NCBI RefSeq assembly: GCF_001956855.1
Contig: NZ_MTHD01000004.1
Coordinates: 248,001-312,000 of the forward strand
Source of the DNA: Azonexus hydrophilus
Lineage (GTDB): Bacteria; Pseudomonadota; Gammaproteobacteria; Burkholderiales; Rhodocyclaceae
Direction of reading: 5' to 3'
Length of the DNA stretch: 64,000 bases
In this document: positions 1-8,582 of the stretch, piece after piece
How positions within the stretch are numbered: position 1 is the first letter of the stretch
Layout of the letters: each line of letters begins with the position of its first letter
The notes under the pieces: model-generated
Told to the model about the DNA's origin: nothing
The model's database searches: none
What the model saw: the letters and a program-made list of their open reading frames with translations, nothing else
Program-made: the position numbers and the translations under genes

Positions 1-460
1 CGACTTCAAGACGGGAAAATTCGCAAGGCGTGACGCGTAACGCAGCAAGCAACTCATCCACGGCGGCGCAAAAATGCAGATCATCCCGACCGAATGCAGG
101 AAAGACCGCTTCGAACAATTGCAGCAACGCAGTGCTGACCTCGTGCGGCAACTGTGTCGCCCCCTGCGACGGGGCCGCAGCGGCGATGTAAGCCTGCAGG
201 GCATCCTGCACCCCCTGCCAGCTACGCCCGGAAATTGCCGCATCGAGACGTGACAACTGGGCGATCTGAACCTCACCACGCGGACACAGGCCCGCCGCCA
301 GTTGGCGTAACGGAGGCTCGGGGAAAGGCATCACGTTCGGCAGATTGGCAATTTCGTTGTAGCACGCCTGATAGTTGGCCGGCGTCGGCGCCAGATGGCG
401 CTCGGCCAGACGCTTCAGGGCCTCGCGGGCTATTTCGGAAGGATTGCGTTGTTCAGGCAT
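1..460 (-). CDS. N-terminal part of a probable diguanylate cyclase (runs off the window)
   Basis: The frame is open from the ATG at 460 to the window edge, giving about 153 residues that begin MPEQRNPSEIAREALKRLAE. The opening NPSEIARE...PTPANYQACYNEIA resembles the N-terminal region that precedes GGDEF domains in many Rhodocyclales diguanylate cyclases. That assignment comes from memory of the family, because the GGDEF domain itself would lie outside the window. The visible part is mostly helical with no signal peptide or membrane segment. It is divergent from ubiB across a 182-base gap. If correct, the product makes c-di-GMP. The coding call is firmer than the function. Confidence 0.55.
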   Translation of the reverse strand, partial: MPEQRNPSEIAREALKRLAERHLAPTPANYQACYNEIANLPNVMPFPEPPLRQLAAGLCPRGEVQIAQLSRLDAAISGRSWQGVQDALQAYIAAAAPSQGATQLPHEVSTALLQLFEAVFPAFGRDDLHFCAAVDELLAALRVTPCEFSRLEV

Positions 461-592
461 CTCTGCACAAAAAGGATTGGGGCAACGGGGCAGCCATGCG
501 GCACCCGCACCGATGAGGAAAGTTTATCTGAAGAGACGACAAAGCCGTGAAGTAATTGCCATACTGTGTCGCCACGGGAAGCGCAATACCTG

Positions 593-612
593 CGAGCGTG
601 TTAACATGCTCG
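593..612. promoter_or_regulatory. Near-perfect 20-base palindrome upstream of ubiB
   Basis: CGAGCGTGTTAACATGCTCG is palindromic except for one base pair and is centred on TGTTAACA. It sits 30 bases before the ubiB ATG, in the divergent gap with the partial gene at the window start. It could be an operator for a dimeric regulator. I do not recognise a family for it. The rest of the 461-642 gap shows no clear promoter. Confidence 0.3.
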
Positions 613-642
613 TTTGACCGAATTCCGGCCCGGACCCCATCA

Positions 643-2163
643 ATGCGCCTTTTCCGCCTGCTCAAGATCGCCACCGTTGCCAGCCGTTTCGGGCTGGACG
701 AGATGGTGTTCGAACACGAGCCGTCCGGTCGCCTGGCACGCCTGGCCAACGCCCTGCAATTCTGGCGCAACCTGTCGGCACCACGTGCCGAACGTCTGCG
801 CCTGGCCCTGGAAGCCCTTGGCCCGATCTTCGTCAAGTTCGGCCAGGTACTGTCCACCCGGCGCGACCTGATGCCGACCGACATCGCCGACGAGCTGGCA
901 AAACTGCAGGATCGCGTACCGCCCTTCGATTCCGCACTCGCCCTGCAGGAGATCGAAAAGGCCTACGGCCGACCAGCGAGCGAGGTTTTTGCCGAATTCA
1001 ACCCGGTGCCGGTCGCCTCGGCCTCAATCGCCCAGGTGCACTTTGCCCGGCTGCACGAACGGGACGGCGGCCATGAGGTCGCCGTGAAGATACTGCGCCC
1101 GAACATGCTGTCGGTCATTGAGCACGATCTGGCCCTGATGGACAGCGGCGCCATGCTGCTGGAAAAGCTGTGGTCCGACGGCAAGCGCCTGAAGCCGCGG
1201 GAAGTGGTAGCCGAATTCGGCAAATACCTGCGCGACGAACTCGACCTGATGCGCGAAGCCGCCAATGCATCGCAACTGCGCCGCAATTTCACCGACTCGA
1301 AGCTGCTGATCGTGCCGGAAATCCACTGGGATTTCTGCACTTCAACGGTGATGGTCATGGAACGCATGCATGGCACGCCCATTTCACAGACGGACAAGCT
1401 GCGAGCCGATGGCATCGACCTGTCGAAACTGTCCGAGGCCGGTGTCGAGATTTTCTTCACCCAGGTATTCCGTGATGGTTTCTTCCATGCCGACATGCAC
1501 CCCGGCAACATCTTCGTGCATGCCGACGGGCGCTACATCGCACTGGATTTCGGCATCGTCGGCACGTTGACCGATAGCGACAAGAATTACCTGGCGCAGA
1601 ATTTCCTCGCCTTCTTCCGCCGCGACTACAAGCGCGTCGCCGAAGCGCACATCGAATCGGGCTGGGCCCCCAAGGAAACCCGTGTCGACGAATTCGAGGC
1701 TGCCATCCGCGCCGTCTGCGAACCGATCTTCGACCGCCCGCTGAAAGATATTTCCTTCGGCAAGATCCTGCTGCGCCTGTTCCAGACCTCGCGCCGTTTC
1801 AATGTCGAGATCCAGCCGCAACTGGTGATGCTGCAGAAAACCCTGCTCAACATCGAAGGCCTAGGCCGCCAGCTCGACCCCGAACTCGACCTGTGGAAAA
1901 CCGCCAAGCCCTTCCTCGAACGCTGGATGAGCGAACAGGTCGGCTGGCGCGGCCTGGTCCGCACCTTCAAGCAGGAGGCGCCGTATCTGGCGCGCAGCAT
2001 TCCGCAGTTGCCGCGTCTCGTGCACCAGGTCCTGGCCAGCCCGCCCAAGGCTGATCTGCAACCGCAGCTTGAACAACTGATTGCCACGCAGCGGCGGCAG
2101 AATCTGTGGCTTGCCGTGATCGCCATCCTGCTTGCCATCCTGTTCGCCCGCCCGTACTTCTGA
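643..2163 (+). CDS. ubiB: UbiB-type atypical kinase/ATPase for ubiquinone biosynthesis
   Basis: 506 residues, close to the usual UbiB length. The family is needed for ubiquinone synthesis at the inner membrane, probably as an ATPase that helps extract lipid intermediates. Diagnostic motifs are all present: KFGQ at 65-68, the alanine-rich nucleotide loop [10 protein letters not shown] at 124-133, the VAVK lysine at about 149, HADMHPGN at 282-289 and LDFG at 301-304. The last 20 residues ([20 protein letters not shown]) form a C-terminal membrane anchor, as in this family. The ATG at 643 was chosen because the family begins MRLFRLLKI; upstream in-frame codons add an implausible leader. The stop overlaps the next start (TGATG), so the two genes are probably co-transcribed. 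Confidence 0.93.
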   Translation: MRLFRLLKIATVASRFGLDEMVFEHEPSGRLARLANALQFWRNLSAPRAERLRLALEALGPIFVKFGQVLSTRRDLMPTDIADELAKLQDRVPPFDSALALQEIEKAYGRPASEVFAEFNPVPVASASIAQVHFARLHERDGGHEVAVKILRPNMLSVIEHDLALMDSGAMLLEKLWSDGKRLKPREVVAEFGKYLRDELDLMREAANASQLRRNFTDSKLLIVPEIHWDFCTSTVMVMERMHGTPISQTDKLRADGIDLSKLSEAGVEIFFTQVFRDGFFHADMHPGNIFVHADGRYIALDFGIVGTLTDSDKNYLAQNFLAFFRRDYKRVAEAHIESGWAPKETRVDEFEAAIRAVCEPIFDRPLKDISFGKILLRLFQTSRRFNVEIQPQLVMLQKTLLNIEGLGRQLDPELDLWKTAKPFLERWMSEQVGWRGLVRTFKQEAPYLARSIPQLPRLVHQVLASPPKADLQPQLEQLIATQRRQNLWLAVIAILLAILFARPYF

Positions 2164-5100
2164 TGCAGACACCCGCCGAGCTGGCTTACAGCTATACCGA
2201 GGACGACATCGCCGACTGGCTGGGTGAGGCCGAAATCGGCAAGGGACGCCCCTATGTCGATCTGGTTCGCGATTTCACCGTCGAAGACGGCGAAATGCGC
2301 GCCGTCGTGCCCGGTTCGGCCCGCCAGCCCTATCGCGTCGAAGCCCTGATTGCCCCGACAGACAAGGGCAGCAAGCTGATCGCCCGGTGCACCTGCCCGG
2401 TCGGCAAGCATTGCAAGCATATCGCTGCCGTCCTGCTGAAGGCCCTTGAGGAACGCAACCCCAAGGAGCGGGTCAGCACCAGCGTCATGTCCTGGGTCGA
2501 AGACCTGCGCCGGGCGTCGATCGCCGTCGCCAAGAAAAAGGCCAGACCGGCCAGCGCACGCCAGCAGCTCTACTACATCCTGAAATGGACCGCCGACCGG
2601 CGCCGTTTCGGCATCGAACTGCGCAAGGGCAAATACCCGGAAAACGCCGAAGAATGGTGGAAGGTCGACCGCGCCTTGGTGACGCCGCCACAGTTCGTCA
2701 CCGAGGAAGACCTCGGCATCCTGCGTCTGATCTGGGCCGAGCGCGGCCACGACAGCGGCCTGCGTGCCTACGGACTGGGCCCGAAGCACGGTGCGGAAAT
2801 TCTTGAACGGATGGCAGCGACGCACCGCCTGTATCCGGAAGCCGATCTTGCGCTGCCCCTGCATACCGGCGACGCCCGCCCGGCCAGCGTCGGCTGGCAG
2901 ATCGACAGCCAGGGCTTCCAGCGCCCCTACCTGAAACCGGAGCCGGCAACCGAACTGATCATTGCGGTCAACCCGCCCTGGTATGTCGATTTGACTGAAG
3001 GCGAGACCGGGCCGTTGACGGTGACCGGCAACCCTACCGTGGTCAACCGCCTGTTTTCGCTTCCCCCACTGTCGGCAAAAGAAGCCGGCCTGGTCGCCGA
3101 TGCCCTGTCCGAACTGGCCCCCGACCTGCCGTTGCCGGCAGAAGACGCCGGCGCCCGACTGCGGCTGATCGAAACGCCGCTGCAGCCGGTGCTGCAACTC
3201 GACACGCTGAACACGCACGGCCAACGCCCCTGGCGGGGCTATCCCTTCAGTTTCGGCGGCGGCCTGTTCGATGTTGCCCACGTCATTTTCCGCTACGGCG
3301 ACGCCGATCTGCGCCCGGACGAAGAGAGTGAGTTCGTCACGCTGCCGGAAGGAGAAACGGTACGCATCAAGCGCCGCCACGACGACGAAGCGCAGGCGCT
3401 GGCAAGTCTTGCTGCCAGCGGCTTGCAGAAGATTCCGGCAAACACGCTCAACACCTTCGGCAGCCCGCCGGAAGGCATTCACGGCCTGGCCAGTGAAAGC
3501 GCGTGGTCGGGCTTCATGCAGGAACAACTGCCGCGGCTGAAACTGGCTGGCTGGCAGATCGAGTTCCCGGAGGATTTCCGTCACCACGTCGTCGAAGTCG
3601 ACGCCTGGGATGCCGAGCTGGTCGAAGCCGACGACGGCTGGTTCAATCTCGACATGGGCATTCTCGTCGAAGGCCAGCGCCTGCCACTGGCACCATTGTT
3701 GTCCACGCTGTTCCGCCGCGACCCGCGCTGGCTGGAAGGGATCGAACTGGCACGTATCGCCGACGACGAAAGCATCGAATTGCTGACGCCGGCCGGCAAA
3801 CGACTGCGCGTACCGGCCGGCCGCATCAAACCGCTGGCCGCCACGCTGATCGACCTGTTCGATGGCTTTAGCGGCGGACCGACGTTGCGCCTGTCGCGCT
3901 TCGACGCGCCCCGTCTGGCCGAACTGACCGATACCAGCCGCTGGGAGTTTCGCGGTCAGAATGACGTGCTGGCGATGGCCGAGCGGCTGCAGGCCGCCCA
4001 GGGCATCGTCGACATCGAGCCACCGAAGGGCCTGCGCCTTGACCTGCGCCCCTACCAGAAAGAAGGCCTGGCCTGGCTGCAGTTCCTGCGCGAGCAGAAA
4101 TTGTGCGGCATCCTGGCCGACGACATGGGCCTGGGCAAGACCGCCCAGACGCTTGCCCACCTGCTGCTGGAGAAGGAAGCCGGACGTCTCGACAAGCCGG
4201 CCCTAGTCATCCTGCCGACCTCGCTGATCTTCAACTGGAAGAGCGAGGCCGCACGTTTTGCCCCCGACCTGCGCGTACTCTCGCTGCACGGACCGGAACG
4301 CAAGAGCCGCTTTGCCGAAATCGTCACCCACGACGTCGTCCTGACCACCTACCCGCTACTCTGGCGCGATGCCGACGAACTGATGCAGCACAGCTATCAC
4401 CTGCTCATCCTCGACGAAGCGCAAACCGTGAAGAACGCCCAGAGCCGCAGCGCCGAAGCCGTGCGCAAGATCGACACGCGGCACCGGCTGTGCCTCACCG
4501 GTACGCCGCTGGAAAATCACCTCGGCGAGTTGTGGAGCCAGTTCGACTTCCTGCTGCCCGGCTTCCTCGGCAGCAGCAAGCAGTTCACCCGGCACTGGCG
4601 CACGCCGATCGAGAAAGCCGGCGATTTCGACCGCCGCGACCTGCTCGCCCGGCGCATCCGCCCGTTCATCCTGCGCCGCAAGAAGGAAGACGTTGCCCAG
4701 GAACTGCCGCCGAAGACGATCATCGTGCGCAGCGTCGAACTCGAAGGCGCCCAGCGCGACCTCTATGAAACGGTGCGCGCCGCGATGGATGCCAAGGTGC
4801 GCGACGAAATCGCCCAGCGCGGCTTCGCCCGCAGCCAGATCGTCATTCTCGACGCACTGCTCAAGCTGCGCCAGGTCTGCTGCGACCCGCGCCTGGTCAA
4901 AGCCATGTCGGCGCGCAAGGTGAGCGAGCGCGCGAAACTTGACCTGCTGATGGCGATGCTGCCTGAACTGGTCGACGAAGGCCGCCGGATCCTGCTGTTT
5001 TCCCAGTTCACCAGCATGCTGGCGCTGATCGAACAGGAACTGGAAAGCATCGGTTTGCCTTATGCAAAACTCACCGGCGACACCATCGACCGCGAAACGC

Positions 5101-5444
5101 CGATCCGTCGCTTCCAGGACGGCGAAGTGCCGATCTTCCTGATCAGCCTGAAAGCCGGCGGCGTCGGTCTCAACCTGACCGCCGCCGATACCGTCATCCA
5201 CTACGATCCGTGGTGGAATCCGGCGGTGGAAAACCAGGCCACCGACCGCGCCCACCGCTTGGGCCAGGACAAGCCGGTTTTCGTGTACAAACTGATCGTC
5301 AGCGGCAGCATTGAAGAAAAGATCCTTGCCCTGCAGGAACGCAAGGCGGAACTCGCCGCCGGCATTCTTTCGGAGGATCATGAGGTCGATGTGAAATTCG
5401 GCGACGACGATCTGGCCGCACTGTTTGAACCACTGCCCGGCTGA
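2163..5444 (+). CDS. SWIM zinc-finger SNF2-family DNA helicase/translocase
   Basis: 1093 residues. A SWIM zinc finger (CxCx5CxH: C76, C78, C84, H86) sits near the N terminus. A long middle region follows, then a SNF2 ATPase core: Walker A in DDMGLGKT near 653-660, DEAQ near 750, LTGTPLENHLGELWS, and motif VI TDRAHRLGQ near 1027. Proteins of this architecture are double-stranded DNA translocases related to RapA/HepA. The bacterial role is mostly unproven; repair or remodelling of protein-DNA complexes is likely. The ATG overlaps the ubiB stop by one base. One GTYGACCGCAA-type site lies inside, at 2962. Confidence 0.92.
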   Translation: MQTPAELAYSYTEDDIADWLGEAEIGKGRPYVDLVRDFTVEDGEMRAVVPGSARQPYRVEALIAPTDKGSKLIARCTCPVGKHCKHIAAVLLKALEERNPKERVSTSVMSWVEDLRRASIAVAKKKARPASARQQLYYILKWTADRRRFGIELRKGKYPENAEEWWKVDRALVTPPQFVTEEDLGILRLIWAERGHDSGLRAYGLGPKHGAEILERMAATHRLYPEADLALPLHTGDARPASVGWQIDSQGFQRPYLKPEPATELIIAVNPPWYVDLTEGETGPLTVTGNPTVVNRLFSLPPLSAKEAGLVADALSELAPDLPLPAEDAGARLRLIETPLQPVLQLDTLNTHGQRPWRGYPFSFGGGLFDVAHVIFRYGDADLRPDEESEFVTLPEGETVRIKRRHDDEAQALASLAASGLQKIPANTLNTFGSPPEGIHGLASESAWSGFMQEQLPRLKLAGWQIEFPEDFRHHVVEVDAWDAELVEADDGWFNLDMGILVEGQRLPLAPLLSTLFRRDPRWLEGIELARIADDESIELLTPAGKRLRVPAGRIKPLAATLIDLFDGFSGGPTLRLSRFDAPRLAELTDTSRWEFRGQNDVLAMAERLQAAQGIVDIEPPKGLRLDLRPYQKEGLAWLQFLREQKLCGILADDMGLGKTAQTLAHLLLEKEAGRLDKPALVILPTSLIFNWKSEAARFAPDLRVLSLHGPERKSRFAEIVTHDVVLTTYPLLWRDADELMQHSYHLLILDEAQTVKNAQSRSAEAVRKIDTRHRLCLTGTPLENHLGELWSQFDFLLPGFLGSSKQFTRHWRTPIEKAGDFDRRDLLARRIRPFILRRKKEDVAQELPPKTIIVRSVELEGAQRDLYETVRAAMDAKVRDEIAQRGFARSQIVILDALLKLRQVCCDPRLVKAMSARKVSERAKLDLLMAMLPELVDEGRRILLFSQFTSMLALIEQELESIGLPYAKLTGDTIDRETPIRRFQDGEVPIFLISLKAGGVGLNLTAADTVIHYDPWWNPAVENQATDRAHRLGQDKPVFVYKLIVSGSIEEKILALQERKAELAAGILSEDHEVDVKFGDDDLAALFEPLPG
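2962..2972 (-). repeat. GTTGACCGCAA-class repeat, exact
   Basis: On the plus strand this reads TTGCGGTCAAC inside the SNF2 gene, coding Ile-Ala-Val-Asn (last base of the Ile codon to the Asn codon). Confidence 0.8.
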
Positions 5445-5468
5445 GCCCGTTTTCCGGTTTTCACCCGG

Positions 5469-5479
5469 GTCGACCGCAA
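5469..5479 (+). repeat. GTCGACCGCAA repeat, intergenic
   Basis: It lies in the short gap between the SNF2 gene and the DUF302 gene, so protein coding does not explain it. Confidence 0.75.
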
Positions 5480-5518
5480 CATTTGCAATGCAGCATTCAA
5501 TTCACCGGAAAGAACCCC

Positions 5519-5956
5519 ATGCGCCGCATTTCTCTGTTCTTCTTCCTGCTCGCCACACTGGGTAGCGCGATCGCCGATGACTGGCGCGTCCGCCAGGCCT
5601 CGCCGGACAATTTCGCCGACACCCGCGACGCCGTCGTCATGGCCATCGAAAACAAGGGGCTGGTCATCAACTACACCGGCCGCATCGGCGAGATGCTCGA
5701 CCGCACCGCCGCCGACCTCGGTGCCGCCCGACGCCTCTACGAAAACGCCGAAGTGATTGAATTCTGCTCAGCCAGCCTGTCACGGCAGATGATGGAAACC
5801 GACCCCCACGACATCGTGAATTGCCCCTTCACCATCGCGGTATACACCCTGGCGGAAACCGGCAAGACCTGGGTTGCCTACCGGAAGCCGCCGGGCAAAA
5901 GCGGTCTCGCGCTGGAAAAACTGCTGCGGGACATTGTCACGGAAGCAATCCGCTAG
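5519..5956 (+). CDS. Secreted DUF302-family protein
   Basis: 145 residues from the ATG at 5519. This start puts a clean signal peptide first (MRRISLFFFLLATLGSAIA, then DDWR); an upstream in-frame start would bury it. The body matches DUF302: GLVINYTGRIGEMLDRT, then a region with FCSASLSRQMMETDPHDIVNCPF. Two cysteines (in EFCSA and NCPF) could pair in the periplasm. The fold is known but the function is not. The gene converges on pncC, with stop codons one base apart and no obvious terminator between them. Confidence 0.85.
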   Translation: MRRISLFFFLLATLGSAIADDWRVRQASPDNFADTRDAVVMAIENKGLVINYTGRIGEMLDRTAADLGAARRLYENAEVIEFCSASLSRQMMETDPHDIVNCPFTIAVYTLAETGKTWVAYRKPPGKSGLALEKLLRDIVTEAIR

Positions 5957-5957
5957 T

Positions 5958-6467
5958 TCACGCCAGCAAGGGCTGATTTTCCAGTCGTTCGAGCAAGCCC
6001 CGCAGCACATGGCGTACCGATTGCTCGCGCACAGATGCACGATCGCCATCAAAACGACAGGTTTGCGCCTCGCAACCTGCATCGCGGCCCGCCCAGGCGA
6101 AACACACGGTGCCCACCGGTTTTTCAATGGAACCACCCGATGGACCAGCGATGCCGGTAACCGCCAGCGCCCAGTCACCCCGTCCATGGGCGAGCGCCCC
6201 CTGGGCCATCGCCCGGGCAACTGCCTCCGAAACCGCTCCATGGCGGTCGATGGTGGTTTGTGGCACTCCCAGCATATCCACCTTGGCGGCGTTCGAGTAG
6301 GTCACGAAGCCACGGTCGAACCAGGCTGAGCTTCCGGCAACGGCAGTCACTGATTGCGCCACCCAGCCCCCGGTGCAGGATTCTGCGGCCACCAGCCATT
6401 CGCCGCGGGCCAGAAGCCGTTCCCCGATGCGGGCGGCAAGCTGTTCAAGATCGTTCATGGCATCCAT
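5958..6467 (-). CDS. pncC: Nicotinamide-nucleotide amidohydrolase, CinA C-terminal family
   Basis: 169 residues forming a stand-alone CinA C-terminal domain with no N-terminal MoaB-like half. The family hydrolyses NMN to nicotinate mononucleotide in NAD recycling. Hallmarks seen are the active-site AAESCTGGWVAQ near residues 27-38, FDRGFVTYSNAAK, and AVTGIAGPSGGS with GTVCFAW. A second ATG three codons in (6458) is an equally good start. The gene is convergent with the DUF302 gene. Confidence 0.9.
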   Translation of the reverse strand: MDAMNDLEQLAARIGERLLARGEWLVAAESCTGGWVAQSVTAVAGSSAWFDRGFVTYSNAAKVDMLGVPQTTIDRHGAVSEAVARAMAQGALAHGRGDWALAVTGIAGPSGGSIEKPVGTVCFAWAGRDAGCEAQTCRFDGDRASVREQSVRHVLRGLLERLENQPLLA

Positions 6468-6576
6468 CTTAGCAGGGCTTTTGCGCAGCGGACTGCGGTG
6501 AGGCCACTACATTTGGTTACAGAACGGGCACGAAAGAGCGACAGACCAAAAGCATCCCCCGGCATACACTGCAATG

Positions 6577-6646
6577 GCATTGAACCCCTCCTCTCGAATT
6601 CCCCCATTCGAGAATTTTCCCCCCCGCCGCTGGCGGGGTTTTTTTT
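6577..6646 (+). ncRNA. Candidate small RNA with C-rich loop and intrinsic terminator
   Basis: A strong intrinsic terminator (stem CCCCGCC/GGCGGGG at 6622-6638, then eight T) stands alone on the plus strand. No plus-strand gene precedes it for over 600 bases, and the nearest gene, pncC, is on the other strand. Just before it is a second hairpin, CTCGAAT/ATTCGAG at 6593-6612, with a TCCCCC loop. Further upstream is CCCCTCCTCT at 6585-6594, which is complementary to Shine-Dalgarno sequences. A weak -10 (TACACT, 6565-6570) would give an RNA of about 70 nt. The layout fits a trans-acting RNA that masks ribosome-binding sites. The 5' end is a guess. Confidence 0.5.
6622..6646 (+). terminator. Intrinsic terminator of the candidate small RNA
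   Basis: Seven-base-pair GC stem with a three-base loop, followed by eight T (6639-6646). Confidence 0.85.
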
Positions 6647-6675
6647 GCGCGAAATCATGAGCTAACCGCTATAAT
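6645..6675 (+). promoter_or_regulatory. Possible sigma-70 promoter of the cytochrome c5 gene
   Basis: A perfect -10 TATAAT lies at 6670-6675, 37 bases before the cytochrome ATG. The best -35 (TTGCGC, 6645-6650) is at a long 19-base spacing, so the -10 is the persuasive part. Confidence 0.4.
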
Positions 6676-6712
6676 TAGGGACTTTGTCCACTTCGCACAT
6701 GGGGTCTTCAGC

Positions 6713-7162
6713 ATGGCCGAGCAACACTCCTCCAAAAGCATCATGTGGGCGACGATCATCGTCGCCATCGTCCTGATTGCCATCATTTTCCCGCTGACCA
6801 ACAAGTCGTTCGACTCCGCCGCAAACAGCGGTGCCGGCGCTGACGAAGCAGAACTGCGCATCCAGCCGGTTGCCCGCTTCGCACTGGCCAAGGCAGAAGC
6901 CCCGGCCGAAGGTGGCGCTCCGAAAGACGGTCCGACGGTCTACAACAGCGTTTGCGGCGCCTGCCACAACACTGGCGCAGCCGGCGCCCCGAAGCTTGAT
7001 GACAAGGCCGCCTGGACACCGCGTGTTGCCACCGGCACTGCCGCACTCTACACCTCGGTGCTCAATGGCAAGGGTGCCATGCCGCCGAAGGGCGGCGCTG
7101 CAGCCCTGTCGGATGACGAGATCAAGGGCGCAGTTGACTACATCCTGGGCAAGGTCAAGTAA
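6713..7162 (+). CDS. Membrane-anchored cytochrome c5-type monohaem protein
   Basis: 149 residues. An N-terminal membrane anchor spans about 11-26, followed by a flexible Ala/Glu-rich stretch. A single c-type haem site CGACH at 81-85 comes next, with a probable axial Met123 in GAMPPKGG. This is the class I cytochrome c5 / c555 layout: a periplasmic electron carrier tethered to the inner membrane that shuttles electrons in respiration. The gene stands alone, with its own likely promoter and a strong terminator behind it. Confidence 0.9.
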   Translation: MAEQHSSKSIMWATIIVAIVLIAIIFPLTNKSFDSAANSGAGADEAELRIQPVARFALAKAEAPAEGGAPKDGPTVYNSVCGACHNTGAAGAPKLDDKAAWTPRVATGTAALYTSVLNGKGAMPPKGGAAALSDDEIKGAVDYILGKVK

Positions 7163-7180
7163 GCCCGAGGACAGTTTCGA

Positions 7181-7206
7181 AAAAGGAGGCCGCGGCCTCC
7201 TTTTTT
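7181..7206 (+). terminator. Intrinsic terminator of the cytochrome c5 gene
   Basis: Perfect stem GGAGGCCG/CGGCCTCC flanked by AAAA and TTTTTT. It starts 19 bases after the cytochrome stop codon. Confidence 0.9.
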
Positions 7207-7328
7207 CATGCCTGCCTGCTGCCAGCCCCGCTCTGTCTCTATTCATCCGTAATAGGTAGATTCCCCCCTGGCATGTCTTCTTGTGGTTAAATCAAGGCAC
7301 ATGGCAGCTCTTGACCCCCTGAAAATAC

Positions 7329-7351
7329 GACCGGACCCCAGCTTTCCGGTC
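7329..7351. repeat. Inverted repeat before the signalling operon
   Basis: GACCGGA at 7329-7335 and TCCGGTC at 7345-7351 are separated by nine bases, about 50 bases before the first gene. It could be an operator or a leader hairpin. The rest of 7207-7400 shows nothing I can assign. Confidence 0.3.
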
Positions 7352-7400
7352 TAGCAGAGCTTTCGGACAACTGCTGCCGCCAGCCACTCCGGAGCAGCGC

Positions 7401-8582
7401 ATGACTATCGCCTCGACAAGCAAACTGGCCGCTCTCCGGATCGCGACGATCTACGCGCTGCTTGCCGGTAGCTGGATACTGTTCTCCGACAGCCTCATCG
7501 AAGCCCTGTTCACCGAACCTGCGCAACTGGTTCGGGCGAGCATCATCAAGGGCTGGCTGTTTGTCGCAGTCACCTCGGCGCTCGTCTTCGTACTGGTCCA
7601 TCGCCTTGGGCAGCAATTACTGACAGGGCAAAGGAAACAGGGGGAACTGCGCTCGGAACGACGGCGTGCGACACAATTGCTGGAGAGCATCGCCGACAGT
7701 TCGGAAGACGCCATCTTCGCCAAGGATCTGGCAGGGCGCTACATCCTCTTCAATCGTGCGGCCGGTGCCTTTGTCGGCAAGCAGCCCGATGACGTCCTGG
7801 GCAAGACCGATGCGGCCATCTTCCCGCCTGAACAAGCGGCCATGCTGGCGAAGATCGGCGAAGAAATCGTCCGCGACGGACAAGCAACGACGCATGAAGA
7901 ACGGCTCGCCACGGCGCAGGGCGAACGAGTATTCCTGGCCACCAAAGCGCCCCTGCGCGATGCTTCAGGCGCCATCATCGGTCATTTCGGGATCGCCAGG
8001 GATGTCACCGAATACAACCGTGCGCTGGCCGATGTCCGGCAATTGACCGACGACCTGCACGCAACGCTCCATGCCATACCCGACCTGCTGTTCGAACTTG
8101 ACGCCAATGGCCGCTACATCAAGCTAGAAGCAACCGCCGAGCAATTGCTGGCAGCGCCGGTCAAGGAAATGCTCGGGCATACCGTTTCCGAGGTTCTGCC
8201 GGCCGAGGCAGCGACAACGGTGATGGCCGCCATTGCCAGCGCCCGGACGCATGGCAGCGACTACGGCCGCACCATCAGCCTGCCGTTGCCAGGTGGCCTT
8301 CATCACTTCGAACTCTCCGTGGCCTGCAAGCAGAAGGCTAGCGACGGTACCGGACACTTCATCGTTCTGTCACGCGACATCACCGCCAGACGCGAGGCTG
8401 AACTCGAACTGCGACGGAATATCGATGAGCTCGAGCGTTTCAACAGCGCCGCTGTCGGCCGGGAGTTGCAGATGATCGACTTGAAGAAACAGATCAACGA
8501 ACTGCACCGGGAGACCGGCCGCCCGCCAGCCTTTGACCTTGGATTCACCGAGGTCAGCAGCCACGAACGGCACGCCGGATGA
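7401..8582 (+). CDS. Membrane PAS-domain sensor without an output domain
   Basis: 393 residues. Two N-terminal membrane helices (about 11-30 and 45-66) enclose only a short periplasmic loop. A linker and two PAS domains follow (about 85-210 and 215-330). After the second PAS comes a C-terminal tail (SAAVGRELQMIDLKKQINEL) usually seen joining PAS domains to a kinase or cyclase. Here the protein ends about 25 residues later with no GGDEF, EAL or kinase domain. ATG with GGAG eight bases upstream. Its stop overlaps the next start (ATGA), so it is first in a five-gene operon. It may act as a partner subunit or dimerisation module for the downstream kinases. Confidence 0.85.
   Translation: MTIASTSKLAALRIATIYALLAGSWILFSDSLIEALFTEPAQLVRASIIKGWLFVAVTSALVFVLVHRLGQQLLTGQRKQGELRSERRRATQLLESIADSSEDAIFAKDLAGRYILFNRAAGAFVGKQPDDVLGKTDAAIFPPEQAAMLAKIGEEIVRDGQATTHEERLATAQGERVFLATKAPLRDASGAIIGHFGIARDVTEYNRALADVRQLTDDLHATLHAIPDLLFELDANGRYIKLEATAEQLLAAPVKEMLGHTVSEVLPAEAATTVMAAIASARTHGSDYGRTISLPLPGGLHHFELSVACKQKASDGTGHFIVLSRDITARREAELELRRNIDELERFNSAAVGRELQMIDLKKQINELHRETGRPPAFDLGFTEVSSHERHAG

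Noticed and set aside
1626..4160. Long open frame of 844 codons on the minus strand
   Set aside because: It is antisense to ubiB and the SNF2 helicase, which have clear motifs; long antisense frames are expected in GC-rich DNA.
7269..7284. Sigma-54 promoter-like TGGCATGTCTTCTTGT before the signalling operon
   Set aside because: The GG to GT spacing is 11 bases, not 10, and the -12 GC is GT, so it does not meet the strict sigma-54 rule.
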